Assembly (NCBI GenBank): GCA_963824645.1
Contig: CAWGQC010000009.1
Span: forward strand, 279,704-343,703
Length of the DNA stretch: 64,000 bases
Direction of reading: 5' to 3'
DNA from: Bog-756 sp963824645
Lineage (GTDB): Bacteria; Actinomycetota; Acidimicrobiia; Acidimicrobiales; RAAP-2
In this document: positions 9,047 to 18,342 of the stretch, one piece after another
Layout: each line of letters begins with the position of its first letter
Numbering within the stretch: position 1 is the first letter of the stretch
Position numbers and translations under genes: made by a program
The notes under the pieces: generated by a model
The model's database searches: none
What the model saw: only the letters and a program-made list of their open reading frames with translations
What the model was told of the DNA's origin: nothing

Positions 9047-10939
9047 CTATCGGTAGCGCACCGTGCCACTGGCACTGCTGTTGTACAGATCGACGGTGTA
9101 GGAGTCTCCAGCATTCAACACCCAGAGCCCGCCGCCCGGGTAGTCGTTCCCGAACCCGAAGGTGATCTTCCGCTTGCCCCAATGGACGATGACCAGACCG
9201 ATGCAGGACCCATCTCCATTGGCGCCGCCTTGACCAGCGTTCCAGTTACCTGAGTTGTCAGTAAAATAGAAGGTCGACTGGTAAAGCGAGCCTGTTCCGC
9301 GGGCCGGGCACGGTCCCGGCGGGTAGGAAGGGGTCGGTGCGCTGGTCCCGAATCCACTGCCAGTAACGACGATCGAGGGATCCGTCGAGGAGCCTTTGAA
9401 TTCAACCTTCTTGATTTTGGCGTCGGGAGAGATCGTTATCACAAATGGGTCCGCGGCGTCGGGGCTCACGCCATTACTGGCTGTGACCGTGGCGCTGTAG
9501 ACGCCGGCGGTGGTGGGCGTGCCTGAAATAACCCCGGCGGGCGACAGACGGAGACCTGGTGGAAGCGAGCCTGAGGTCACCGCTGCAGTCGGAACAGGAT
9601 TGCCACCCATGGTCAGCGCATATGTGTAGGAGACGCCGGTGGCGGCCGGACTCGAAGGGGTGCCCGAAATGGTCGGGGCGGCGGTCGACTCGGCCACCTC
9701 CACCGACCCGATGTCACACTTGAGCCCCTGCGGACGAATCATTCCTCGCTGGTCCGTTCCCGGGCACAGGGAGAACCCGTCAGCCGTCGTGGGGTCGGGA
9801 ATCTTGTCGATGACCGGGCTGCCGCTTCCCGGGAGCATGGTTTCGGTGGGTCCACCATTGGCACCCAAGGCTCCGAGGTCGGCAACGGTACTGGACAGGC
9901 TGGTGGCGCTGGACAGACCGCACGTGGTGTCCTGGCTTATGTTGTATCCGTCGTCATTCCAGGGCGACCCGCTGACAATGTCACACAGGCTGTCTCCTGT
10001 CGTCGGCTGCCCGAATATCGTTCCGGCTACATCGGTCGTCGATCCTCCATCCGTGGCAATCGAGTCACCCGGTCCTGCTGCAGAGTTGTTGGCAATGGTA
10101 TCGGCGTCGACATGAATCGTTCCGGCATCGTTGTAGACGCCACCACCTGCATCTACACCTAGCTCTGTATAAGCCGCCGTGTTCCCCGTGATGGTGTCAT
10201 CGGTGAGCACCGTATTGCCCGCATTGAAAAGGCCTCCCCCTGCAGACAATCCGATGTTCCCGGCGATGGTGTCATCAGTCAGTGTGGTGTTCGTCCCACT
10301 GGCAGTAAGGATCCCACCACCACCTTCGTTGGTGGACGTGTTGTTGGAGATTGTGTCGTCAGTCAACGTCGCCGTTCCTGCGTTGTACACACCTCCGCCT
10401 TCGTCGTTGCCGTCACGGCTGTCCGTGTTTTCCGTCACCGTGTCGTGGGTCAAAGTCGCCACCGCACCTTGGGAGATGAATACGCCATCGCCATACGCGA
10501 GAGGTGAGGGATCGGAGATAATCACTCCCTCCCCGTCGGCGATGGTGAGGTTGGAAATGGTGACGTTGGCACCGTCGTCGAGAGCGAAGACGCTGCCGAC
10601 CTGAGCGGTGGTGGTTTTCCCGTCGACCGTTGCACCGCCGCTCGGACCGGCGATGGTCAGACCGGTGATCGTTCCGGGTATCTCGACGATATCCTGATAG
10701 GTACCGGCGGCGACTTGCACGGTGTCACCGGAGGCGGCTTGGGATACTGCGTAGGAGATAGAGGCACAGGGACTCCCCGACGTCTGGCAGTTGCCGGAGT
10801 TGGCCCCCGTCGTGGACACGTAGAGGATGACCGGTGAAGCCGACGCCGGCGTCGCTGCCAAAGGAATGGCAATCGCGGCTCCGATCAGCGCACATAGGGC
10901 ACCCAGTCGAGGGGCATTGAACTTTCGCGATTTGGTCAC
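9047..10939 (-). CDS. Secreted right-handed beta-helix protein (choice-of-anchor Q type) with Ig-like and C-terminal GSGFGT domains
   Basis: 630 residues from GTG 10939, preceded by AGGAGG at ideal spacing. Signal peptide to about residue 35 (cleavage after ASA). Residues 36-310 form parallel beta-helix repeats rich in ITGNTA / DDTI.NNTS rungs, like pectate-lyase-fold surface proteins. Residues 311-420 carry the choice-of-anchor Q hallmarks (DLGALGANGGPTETMLPGSG, then CPGTDQRG and CDIGSVE). Residues 421-505 look like a putative Ig fold (GSLPPGLRLSPAGVISGTP). The last 125 residues contain VTGSGFGTSAP and ITFGFGNDY and recur in the 1380-residue protein at 24536. No catalytic residues recognised; probably an extracellular adhesin or carbohydrate-binding protein. 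Confidence 0.85.
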   Translation of the reverse strand: MTKSRKFNAPRLGALCALIGAAIAIPLAATPASASPVILYVSTTGANSGNCQTSGSPCASISYAVSQAASGDTVQVAAGTYQDIVEIPGTITGLTIAGPSGGATVDGKTTTAQVGSVFALDDGANVTISNLTIADGEGVIISDPSPLAYGDGVFISQGAVATLTHDTVTENTDSRDGNDEGGGVYNAGTATLTDDTISNNTSTNEGGGGILTASGTNTTLTDDTIAGNIGLSAGGGLFNAGNTVLTDDTITGNTAAYTELGVDAGGGVYNDAGTIHVDADTIANNSAAGPGDSIATDGGSTTDVAGTIFGQPTTGDSLCDIVSGSPWNDDGYNISQDTTCGLSSATSLSSTVADLGALGANGGPTETMLPGSGSPVIDKIPDPTTADGFSLCPGTDQRGMIRPQGLKCDIGSVEVAESTAAPTISGTPSSPAATGVSYTYALTMGGNPVPTAAVTSGSLPPGLRLSPAGVISGTPTTAGVYSATVTASNGVSPDAADPFVITISPDAKIKKVEFKGSSTDPSIVVTGSGFGTSAPTPSYPPGPCPARGTGSLYQSTFYFTDNSGNWNAGQGGANGDGSCIGLVIVHWGKRKITFGFGNDYPGGGLWVLNAGDSYTVDLYNSSASGTVRYR

Positions 10940-11045
10940 GGGATCCTCCTAACTCTCCACCGGTCACCGACCAGCTACCCATCCGCCCGTGCGGTTCAAT
11001 GGCGTTTCTCGATTGCGCCGGTTAAGGTCGATACGACTTTTTGTC

Positions 11046-11073
11046 ATCTTAAGTCATTAGGACCTAAAGTCAA
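11046..11073 (-). promoter_or_regulatory. Sigma-70-like promoter for the beta-helix gene
   Basis: On the minus strand, -35 TTGACT (11073-11068), a 16-bp spacer and -10 TAAGAT (11051-11046) lie in the most AT-rich stretch of the region and would start transcription near 11038, giving a leader of about 100 nt before GTG 10939. The spacer includes GACTTTAGGTC, a loose dyad. No known riboswitch core is recognisable in the leader. Confidence 0.5.
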
Positions 11074-11173
11074 GAGGGACCCTCCAGGCGACCGCGAAAC
11101 CAGCTATGCGTTCCGAGACGAAGCAGCCGACGGACCCACGGCGCCCCGTGTGATGCTCAGAAGGCCGAGGATC

Positions 11174-13978
11174 TCATCCGTCCGGCCATTGCGGGCAGGT
11201 TTTGGCGTACGGCTCGGTGTTGGCCAGGTAGGTCTGCCATTCCTGCATCGAGAGGTTGCGTCCGGCGAGGACACAGGCCGCCGTCTGCCAGTCGTTGGGA
11301 TTGAGATCCCACTGATCGATCCCGTCCCCGGTCTCCAGCTCCAGCATCGTCCCGGACGGGTTCAGGCTCCAAGCCCCCGTGTTGTCGATGATTCCAGGGA
11401 AGTCCGAACCGATCTGCGCGCCGGTGACCGGATCGTAGAGCCTCACGTGACCCGAAAAGTCCATCGAACCGATGTACTCGGCACTCCACTGCGCTCCGCC
11501 GATCCCGACCGGAACCCGTGGAAAGTCGGGGCCCACCGTTTTGCCGTTGGACGAGTTGACCAGCTTCAACTGCCCGGCGGGACTACCCACAACCAACGTC
11601 TTTCCGTTGCCCGAGAACGAAAGTGCGGACACGGGTCCGATGGTGGCGATCCTCCTCCCGCTGGCCAGACCATAAAGAGAGGCGGGCTCACCGAGCACCT
11701 GAAGGGCGAGCACCCCCTGGGAACTCACCGCCGCCTGATTGACCGGTCCATCCAGGCGTAGATCGCGGGGCCGGCCGTTCTCGTGGTGGTAGACCTGAAC
11801 CTCGCCATCGAAGCGACCCAGAACAAGCAGGTTGCCGTTGGGGCTCGAGGCATCCGAGTACAGACCATCCAGGTTGAGCGGTATGACCGGTCCGACTTGG
11901 CGCAATGTTCGCAGGTCGACGGTTCCGGCCGTGGCGTCATCGAAGATGGCCGTCATCGTGTCGTCCTCCCCCAGAGCTCCCAGGGCAGCAGAAGGGATAT
12001 CGGGCACGATGGGTTGGTCGTTTCCCGGGTTCCAGAGGCTGAACGTGAACGGGACGTTGGAGCCCGCCTCCACGAGGAGTGTCTTCCCGTTCGGGGAGAA
12101 CCCGTCCGGGCTCTGACCGGGCAGCCCGAAGGTTCGTACGATCGGACTCTCCCCGGCTGGAGAGACAATGGTCAGGTGGGAGGCAGTTGCACTGGCCAGC
12201 ACGACGTTGTTGTTGCTCATTTCGGCAACGCCATCGATGGCCCCGTGTGGAGTGAACACAGCGTGGGTCTCGACACCGGTTTTCGGAGCGACGGCAATGA
12301 CGTTGCTGGCCGAATCGACCACATAGATGGCGCTACCGGTGTTGGAGAACAAGCTCAACCCCGTGGCTGTCTGTTCGCTCCACAGTTTGGCGCCGGTCGG
12401 CAGGTTGAACGCCTCGAGCTGCTGAAGCCCCTGTCCCGAGTTCTCAGCCAGGCTGGTGGGCTCCGAAGCCAGCAGCTCGCTCCCATCCGGACTGTAGGCC
12501 AAGGTTTCATCCCAGGACGGGGGATAGGAGGGGGGTAGTCCGAGGTCCACCGAGGCAGTACTTCCGCTGGCTAGGTCCACCCGTTCCACACTTCCGATGC
12601 GCTCGATGGCCAGCTCTGCGGATACCGGATCGAACGCCAACGCCTCGACGTCCGAGGCCTGCATCCGGACGTCCCCCGCGCCGTAGAAGGCGTTGGCCAC
12701 GCTGGACGGTATGAGGTAGGGATCCGGAGAGGTCGGGGCCGGAGCGGGAATGGTCCGGACGACGGAGCCGTCGTCGCCCAGGACCTCGACTGTCCCTCCG
12801 AGCTCGCCCACGGCGAGGAGCCCCAAGCGCTGACTCGAGGCTACGGCGAAGATCGGCTTTCCGATCTCTATCGGAGGCCCCAGCGGCTGGCGGGACTGCG
12901 GATCGATGCGCCAGACCTGACCGGTCCCGAGTCGGGCCACCACGATCGGGGCCGCGGTCGTCCGGCTCGGGTCCTTGGCGATCCTGAGCACGGCTCGCCC
13001 ATCCGTCCGTGGACCGAGCGCCAACAGGTGACCATCGGCCTTGCCTGTCTCCAACGATACGAACCCGAGTGACGCCCGATCAGTGGTGTAGACGGCTGTT
13101 CCATTGCTCAGCAGACCCACATCGGCGGGTTGGGCCTCGGTCGGCACTTGTCCGAGGTATCCCCTTTCGGCCTGCAAAGCCGCCAGCAGCTCGCCCCGAC
13201 TTGTGGCGTCGTCCCGAATTTTTCGACCCTCGACAGCCAAGAGAAGTCCGAGACTCGGGTTTGAGGACAACACGTCAGAGGATTGCGATTCGATCCGCTC
13301 GAAATCGGAATCGGAGGTCCTCGCCCGAGCTACGTGGGTCTGACGAACCGCTATCAACCCGGCAATCGTCGACAGCGCAAAAAGAAAAGCGAAGACCAGC
13401 GCCACGGCCGCTACCGAGCGCCTGGTTCTTCGGTGTTCGCGAAGATCGATGCCATCGAGATCGTCCTTGCTGATACCGCGGACGGGTGATGCCATCTCGG
13501 CGATCTGCTCGCGAAATCTCGAATTCTGGAGATCGAGACGGGGATCCTGTCTCGCCCAGCTCAGATCGACGTGGCGCGGCTCCTCGCGGTGGAAGCCTCG
13601 CAGAGCATCGGGAATGGCATCGCTGCTCTCATCGAAGCCTCCCAATCCCTCGGCCCATCGACATTGACCGGCGGTGACCGCCACAATCAACCGCTCGGTA
13701 CCCCGGACGGAGAGCCAGTGGGCTATCTCGCGATTCACCCATTCGGAGCGGGCCGACTCGGGCGAGGCCAACAGGACCAACCAGTCGGATTCGTTCAACG
13801 CCGTCGAGATGGACGACCACATGCCGGGGTTGGCCGAAAGGACACTTTGATCGAGGAAGACGTTCAACGCTCGCCGGCGCCACCAGGGCTTGGCGAACCT
13901 GGTCAGAGCGGTCCGCACTGCTTCGGCCACCCGGGTGTCCCCGTCCTGGGCATAGGAGATGAACACGTCGTAGCTCAT
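11174..13978 (-). CDS. TIR-domain protein with transmembrane helix and beta-propeller-like C-terminus
   Basis: 934 residues from ATG 13978 (GGGG six bases before; an in-frame GTG lies two codons upstream). N-terminus SYDVFISYAQDGD is a TIR-fold start; LNVFLDQSVL is the loop region, and SEWVNREIAHWL carries the glutamate (about Glu84) that is catalytic in NADase TIR domains. A transmembrane helix follows a basic stretch at about 188-211, then a coiled segment (ESQSSDVLSSNPSLGLLLAVEG) typical of bacterial TIR-WD40 proteins, then about 650 residues of WD40/PQQ-like beta repeats (VALAFDP, TGSAIYVVDSASNVIAV). Predicted cytoplasmic TIR and external sensor. It may cleave NAD+ when the propeller senses a ligand. 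Same strand as the Nudix gene 116 bp upstream. Confidence 0.85.
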   Translation of the reverse strand: MSYDVFISYAQDGDTRVAEAVRTALTRFAKPWWRRRALNVFLDQSVLSANPGMWSSISTALNESDWLVLLASPESARSEWVNREIAHWLSVRGTERLIVAVTAGQCRWAEGLGGFDESSDAIPDALRGFHREEPRHVDLSWARQDPRLDLQNSRFREQIAEMASPVRGISKDDLDGIDLREHRRTRRSVAAVALVFAFLFALSTIAGLIAVRQTHVARARTSDSDFERIESQSSDVLSSNPSLGLLLAVEGRKIRDDATSRGELLAALQAERGYLGQVPTEAQPADVGLLSNGTAVYTTDRASLGFVSLETGKADGHLLALGPRTDGRAVLRIAKDPSRTTAAPIVVARLGTGQVWRIDPQSRQPLGPPIEIGKPIFAVASSQRLGLLAVGELGGTVEVLGDDGSVVRTIPAPAPTSPDPYLIPSSVANAFYGAGDVRMQASDVEALAFDPVSAELAIERIGSVERVDLASGSTASVDLGLPPSYPPSWDETLAYSPDGSELLASEPTSLAENSGQGLQQLEAFNLPTGAKLWSEQTATGLSLFSNTGSAIYVVDSASNVIAVAPKTGVETHAVFTPHGAIDGVAEMSNNNVVLASATASHLTIVSPAGESPIVRTFGLPGQSPDGFSPNGKTLLVEAGSNVPFTFSLWNPGNDQPIVPDIPSAALGALGEDDTMTAIFDDATAGTVDLRTLRQVGPVIPLNLDGLYSDASSPNGNLLVLGRFDGEVQVYHHENGRPRDLRLDGPVNQAAVSSQGVLALQVLGEPASLYGLASGRRIATIGPVSALSFSGNGKTLVVGSPAGQLKLVNSSNGKTVGPDFPRVPVGIGGAQWSAEYIGSMDFSGHVRLYDPVTGAQIGSDFPGIIDNTGAWSLNPSGTMLELETGDGIDQWDLNPNDWQTAACVLAGRNLSMQEWQTYLANTEPYAKTCPQWPDG

Positions 13979-14094
13979 CGACACCCCATCAAACCCAATG
14001 AGACCCCTCGGCTGTCACTCGGCCTTCACGCCGAACGTGAATGCCCCGTCAAACCCTGCCCTTCACGAACAAATCGTTCAGTTACCCTAGACGA

Positions 14095-14826
14095 TTAAGC
14101 GCGGCGGAGGGCGGGGTCAAGCCGAGCCATCTTTCCGGGCCTGAACAGATCCGGTGGCTTTCCCCCTTCCGGTCCCGGTTGACCTCGGCGCCCGGTGGCC
14201 ACCACAAAACCAGGGGTGGATAGGACCTTGCGACGGAAGTTTCCCGGATCGAGCGTCTGACCCCACACCGCCTCGTAAACACTGCGCAGCTCGGTGAGCG
14301 TGAAGGGGTCCTCTACGAAGGCGGTAGCGATGGACGTCGTCTCCAACAAAGACCGCGCCTCCTCTACCGCATCGCCCAGGATAACCGTATGGTCAAATGC
14401 CAGTCGTCTCCGCCCATTTCCCCGCAGGGCCTTCTCAACCGACATGAGCTCGGCATGTTTGGCGTCCGTCCCGGCCCTAATCGGGCCGATGTGGGGAACC
14501 ACCGCCAGGTAGGCCACGGTGACCACCCGCATACGCGGATCACGGTCGGGGCTTCCGTAAGCTCGGAACTGCTGGAGGTACGGGGCGGCCTCGGCTCCGG
14601 TTTCCTCGATGAGTTCACGCTCCGCCGCTTCGTGCAGGTTCTCATTCTCGTGGATGAAACCACCCGGAAGAGCCCATCTGCCTTGAAAGGGCTCGCCTCC
14701 ACGCTCAATCAGAAGAACCTGTAGTTCACCGTCGAGAACCGTGAACACGACCATGTCGACGGTGACCGCCACGGCCGGAAAGGCGCGGGGATCGTAGCCG
14801 GGTGGGATTCGTGTCTTGGGGGCCAT
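14095..14826 (-). CDS. NrtR-like Nudix protein (ADP-ribose sensor or hydrolase with winged helix)
   Basis: 243 residues from ATG 14826. Residues 15-150 are a Nudix domain with an intact Nudix box of pattern GX5EX7REUXEEXGU starting at GGFIHENEN and ending ELIEETG, so it may be catalytic. The C-terminal 75 residues (FTLTELRSVYEAVWG, then NFRRKVLSTPGFV) match the winged-helix tail of NrtR, the ADP-ribose-responsive repressor of NAD metabolism genes. Two nested palindromes sit just upstream (14827-14876), as expected for autoregulation. No NAD-biosynthesis genes are visible nearby; the downstream TIR gene is the likeliest co-transcribed target. Alternatives: a plain ADP-ribose pyrophosphatase. 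Confidence 0.85.
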   Translation of the reverse strand: MAPKTRIPPGYDPRAFPAVAVTVDMVVFTVLDGELQVLLIERGGEPFQGRWALPGGFIHENENLHEAAERELIEETGAEAAPYLQQFRAYGSPDRDPRMRVVTVAYLAVVPHIGPIRAGTDAKHAELMSVEKALRGNGRRRLAFDHTVILGDAVEEARSLLETTSIATAFVEDPFTLTELRSVYEAVWGQTLDPGNFRRKVLSTPGFVVATGRRGQPGPEGGKPPDLFRPGKMARLDPALRRA

Positions 14827-14876
14827 ATGATGATCGTACCCATTTGGGGTACGGATGACTCATACCGAATCATCAT
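14827..14876. promoter_or_regulatory. Nested inverted repeats at the Nudix start, candidate operator
   Basis: Inner dyad GTACCC (14836-14841), five-base spacer, GGGTAC (14847-14852) is perfect. A second dyad GGTA...TACC spans 14848-14866. An outer dyad pairs ATGATGAT (14827-14834) with ATCATCAT (14869-14876). All lie within 50 bp upstream of the Nudix/NrtR-like start codon, the position expected for an autoregulatory operator. Confidence 0.5.
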
Positions 14877-14979
14877 TTTTGTGTTCTGTACCCGCTGGCG
14901 GACCTCTGGCTATTCCTTCTGCACCCACGGGGTTTGCGGGCTATACACACAGAATCCACGGGTTACTTCCACCGAAGCT

Positions 14980-15765
14980 TCAGAGGATCGCACGGGCGAA
15001 GGTTCGCCCCGACGCCTGCCACCATCGACGTCGTCGTGCGTAGCGCTCCATGCCGCCCATTTCGTTCACCATACGACAGAAGTTCGGATCACCGGCATCA
15101 ATACGACGCTGGACGAACGCTTCACCGCCTCGCATGGCCCGGTCGAGATGATCGATCAGCTCCATCCGCTGATCTGCAGCCAGCCCATAAGCATCGGCCA
15201 GTAGCCTCAGTCGGCCGGGCCGGTCGGATACGTCGAACCCGAGGCGGCTGGCGTTCAGATCGTCGTCGACCGGAACGCACATACGGGCACAGGCGGCGAG
15301 GTCGAAAATCGGTCGACCCGGGGCGGCATAATCAAAATCGAGAAGCGCAGCCGCCTGGCCGTGGCGGAAGACGACGTTTTCTAAGCACACGTCGTTGTGG
15401 CAAATGATGGATCCACCGGCGGGGTCGGCCAGTTCGTCACTCCACGTCGTCAGTTCCACCGGGATGCGGGCCGATGCCTGATGGAAGGACCGCATCAATA
15501 ACGCGATCGATGTCAGGGCGTCATCCGATTGTGCCCACTCCGGGATGGGGGGTATGGGAACGTCGCCCTCGATGAAGACCAGGCGTTCGCGCCCATCGGC
15601 CCCTATGTCGACGGGTAACGAGGCCCCCTTGAATCCTGTAGAACGAAGCTCCCGGAGGAAGGCATGCACTGTCTCCGAATGTGGATTCGACGGGCGCAGA
15701 ACGAAATCACCTCGCCGAACAACGCGTCCGGCATTTGCCACTCCCCCTCGCAGGATCTCGTCCAT
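14980..15765 (-). CDS. Aminoglycoside phosphotransferase (APH)-family kinase
   Basis: 261 residues from ATG 15765. The kinase-like fold is shown by the catalytic loop ICHNDVCLENVVF (Brenner motif, catalytic Asp) and the metal-binding LLDFDYAAPGRPIFDLA. The N-terminal half has FVLRPSNPHSETVHAFLREL for ATP/lid contacts. The family phosphorylates small hydroxyl compounds (aminoglycosides, choline, homoserine, sugars); here the acceptor is unknown and resistance should not be assumed. It lies 153 bp upstream of the Nudix gene on the same strand, but the palindromes between them suggest a separate promoter for the latter. Confidence 0.82.
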   Translation of the reverse strand: MDEILRGGVANAGRVVRRGDFVLRPSNPHSETVHAFLRELRSTGFKGASLPVDIGADGRERLVFIEGDVPIPPIPEWAQSDDALTSIALLMRSFHQASARIPVELTTWSDELADPAGGSIICHNDVCLENVVFRHGQAAALLDFDYAAPGRPIFDLAACARMCVPVDDDLNASRLGFDVSDRPGRLRLLADAYGLAADQRMELIDHLDRAMRGGEAFVQRRIDAGDPNFCRMVNEMGGMERYARRRRWWQASGRTFARAIL

Positions 15766-15831
15766 CCGATCATTCTCTCAAGACCGCCTCCGAGCCGCAC
15801 CCGGACCCCGGACGGCCGAGGCCCTACCCGA

Positions 15832-16280
15832 TCATCCGAGTCTGGTGACGATCACACTGCACGGTGCGTTACGAACGACATGATCGGAGACCGAACCCAG
15901 AAAGGCCCGCTTCAGTCCACCTCTGCCTCGCGACCCAACCACAATGGCCCGGGCTGACAGTTCGGTGGCCAGCCGACAGATTGCATCACCGGGGTCACCT
16001 CGAAGTATGTGAACCTCCACATCCCGAGTGCGAGATCGATCTGAGCCCGGTCAATCACGGATTGCGCAGCACCGGCGGCTTGAGTGACCCGTTCGTCGTA
16101 CTCCTCGAGAGACAGCTCGGGTCCAGCATGTCCCGATCCCACCAGGGACCCTTCGTCGGGCCCATCCATGACCGTAACCAGAACAACGTCGTGATCACGG
16201 CCGAGCAGGTCGAGGCCAGCCGACAATGCCGCTGATGTCTCAGCAGATCCATCGGTACAGAGGACAATCGGAGCTGTCAT
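15832..16280 (-). pseudogene. Universal stress protein (UspA family), single-base frameshift
   Basis: Start ATG 16280. N-terminal half MTAPIVLCTDGSAETSAAL matches the first strand and Asp-containing loop of Usp domains. The frame is lost at the GGG run at 16023-16025 (minus strand); adding one G joins DLALGDVEVHILRGDPGD seamlessly to the second half, which has the ATP-binding signature GSRGRGGLKRAFLGSVSDHV and ends at TGA 15832. Combined length about 150 residues, exactly one Usp domain. The perfect repair by one G in a G-run points to a sequencing or assembly error. An intact protein would bind ATP and contribute to stress survival. Confidence 0.85.
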
Positions 16281-16373
16281 GGGCCTACCGTAGCCATTGA
16301 CCTCGGCCGGTTCGCCAACACGTCTCGGACCACGTCGGGGTGCATCGACCCTCGGACCGTTCAGTAGGTGACG

Positions 16374-17696
16374 TCAACCCAGGGCCGACCGGACCCCGTG
16401 GACGAGGCCGGAGCCTTGAAAGAGCCTCACGATGCGAGCGATGTCCGGATCGGGACTGTGCGTGATCACCGACACGCCATATATGCCCGGCGCCGAGGTC
16501 ACGCCGGCACCGGCTGACGGGTCACCAGCCAGGTCGGGGAGGACGGAGCTCAGCCACGCATTCCAGCGATTCAGCGTGACACCCGGATTCGTCAGCGCCG
16601 ACACGATACCGGTCGGCACCTGTCCGGCCAACGATGAAGGAAGCATGCTGGTGTCCACCGCCTGTGGCGACCCGGTGGGATCGATCCACCGGATCGTCAA
16701 TACGCCGAACGGCAGACCGGCCAGGAACTGCCCGACCAACAGGTTCCTCGCTTCCAGAAGCGCTCCTGTCCCTGGGGAGAGGATGACGGTGGTCCGGAAC
16801 CCCTCGCCGGTGGCGCCGGCCAGAGCCACCCCGGTTCCGCCGCCGTGTGTGGTCTCGGTGCCAAGGAGGGCCACACCGGGCATAGTTGACATAGCCCGGA
16901 GCAGTGCCGACCACAGTGCTGGAGTCCCACCGCTTGTCGGACCCACGAGAAGTAGGACCGCTCGGCCGAACGGGGTGAGATGGCCGCCACCGGGCAGCGG
17001 CTGGTCGAGCGCCGACAGGCCCGTGGTTCCCGTATCGATGACCCGCGCCAGGGCAGCCGGTTCGGTCGGCAGTCGGGTTAGGTCGAAACGGCCGGAAGCC
17101 CGGCCGTCCGCATCGAGGAACCCGCTACCGCACTGGGATTGAGGCGCCGAGGATAGGCCCGAGTTGGACGACCAGACTCGTTGGCTGGCTGGGCTGTCGT
17201 AGACCACTGATGTCACGACCTGCTGGCTGCAGTACTGGCTGAGATCGTTGGCCCAGTCCTCTGCGTTAACGGTGATCACCGCTCGTGCGTTCCGGGACGC
17301 ATCGGATTGGAGGCCGCCATAGGTCGGAACGGCAAGGTAGGAGATATGGAACTGGGACTGGAGCCACTGGTCATCCTTCAGGCTCGGTTCCGGCTCGGCC
17401 GCCGCCGCCTGGCGGGCGAGGTGTCGCAACACCGCCGCCGCCGCCGTGGGCGGCGGCAAAGCGGGAGTGGGGAGCAGAAGGACCACCAGCAAAATCGTCA
17501 TTGCACAGGCGGCGGCGACGGATAGGGCCCACCGGCGGGGTTGACGGTTCGTCCAGGGGGCCCGGCGGTTGCGGGAAGGGGCCAGCCCCTCCTCTCGTCT
17601 CTCCAACTCGACCCAAGACGGAGCCAGTGGCACTGATTGCATGAGCTCGGTCACCAAAGACCGGATCTCCCTATCGAGGGCTTCAGTCGTCGACAT
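16374..17696 (-). CDS. CU044_5270-like membrane-anchored protein paired with an ECF sigma factor
   Basis: 440 residues from ATG 17696. A cytoplasmic N-terminus of about 55 residues (REIRSLVTELMQSVPLAPSW) precedes one transmembrane helix (WALSVAAACAMTILLVVLLL). The extracytoplasmic part begins AAAAVLRHLARQAAAAEPEP and contains TRLPTEPAALARVID and WSALLRAMSTMPGVALLG, segments characteristic of the actinobacterial CU044_5270 family, which commonly sits beside ECF sigma genes. The start overlaps the sigma-factor gene by 14 bases. Likely an anti-sigma or envelope-sensing partner, by context only; no zinc anti-sigma motif (HxxxCxxC) is visible. Confidence 0.7.
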   Translation of the reverse strand: MSTTEALDREIRSLVTELMQSVPLAPSWVELERREEGLAPSRNRRAPWTNRQPRRWALSVAAACAMTILLVVLLLPTPALPPPTAAAAVLRHLARQAAAAEPEPSLKDDQWLQSQFHISYLAVPTYGGLQSDASRNARAVITVNAEDWANDLSQYCSQQVVTSVVYDSPASQRVWSSNSGLSSAPQSQCGSGFLDADGRASGRFDLTRLPTEPAALARVIDTGTTGLSALDQPLPGGGHLTPFGRAVLLLVGPTSGGTPALWSALLRAMSTMPGVALLGTETTHGGGTGVALAGATGEGFRTTVILSPGTGALLEARNLLVGQFLAGLPFGVLTIRWIDPTGSPQAVDTSMLPSSLAGQVPTGIVSALTNPGVTLNRWNAWLSSVLPDLAGDPSAGAGVTSAPGIYGVSVITHSPDPDIARIVRLFQGSGLVHGVRSALG

Positions 17697-18147
17697 TGAG
17701 GACCTCCTTTAGGCGGGATCGGGCACGGGAGATGTGACGCTTGACGGAGCCCTCGCTGATGTTCAGGAGGGCGGCGATGGCTGGGGCATCCATGTCTTCC
17801 CAATAGGTGAGAACGATCACCGCCCGCTGTCTGACGCTCAAGGCGAGCACGGCCGCCAGCACTTCGGGGCGAACCTCCGGGGCCGCGACCAGTTCCCGCT
17901 CTGCCGCCAATGCCTCTCGCCGGCCACGTCGACGGGATGAGCGATGAAACTCAGCCGCTTTGTTGTAGACGCTGCGAAACAGGTACGAGCGTTTCGCAGT
18001 CACGGTTGACCAATGGTCAGAGTCGAAGCAACTCAGGACGGCTTCGGAGACCACATCAGCGGCATCCCCCGGACCCACCAACCCAGTGGCGAATCGGGTG
18101 AGGTCGTCGGCATATTTCCGGTAAACCTCGCCATCAGCTGCATCCAC
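17683..18147 (-). CDS. ECF (sigma-70 family) RNA polymerase sigma factor
   Basis: 154 residues from ATG 18147. Region 2 (YRKYADDLTRFATGLVG, then DVVSEAVLSCF and KRSYLFRSVYNKAAEFHRS) recognises the -10 element; region 4 (LSVRQRAVIVLTYWEDMDAP then GSVKRHISRARSRLKEVL) contains the helix-turn-helix for the -35. A basic linker RSSRRRGRREAL joins them. The size is normal for an ECF factor. It overlaps the downstream CU044_5270-like gene by 14 bases, so both are probably made together and the second may control the first. Confidence 0.88.
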   Translation of the reverse strand: MDAADGEVYRKYADDLTRFATGLVGPGDAADVVSEAVLSCFDSDHWSTVTAKRSYLFRSVYNKAAEFHRSSRRRGRREALAAERELVAAPEVRPEVLAAVLALSVRQRAVIVLTYWEDMDAPAIAALLNISEGSVKRHISRARSRLKEVLNVDD

Positions 18148-18342
18148 ACCTATACGATGCCGCGGGGATGGGATTTGGGTGACACCCGATCAGACATTTT
18201 CCCACTGGCCCGAATCGCCCTCCCCCCATCGGGATCGATACACAGGGCCTCATGTGGCTGGATGCCTTTGCCGGGGATCACTGTGCCACGCACCGGATCG
18301 GAGCCGGAATGAGATGGGAGGGGTCGACGCGGTGATGGCCGA

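Noticed and set aside
10940..11038. Possible c-di-GMP riboswitch in the beta-helix gene leader
   Set aside because: A GGGTAGCTGG piece is suggestive, but the conserved CACAAACC and GACGCAAAGCC segments are missing.
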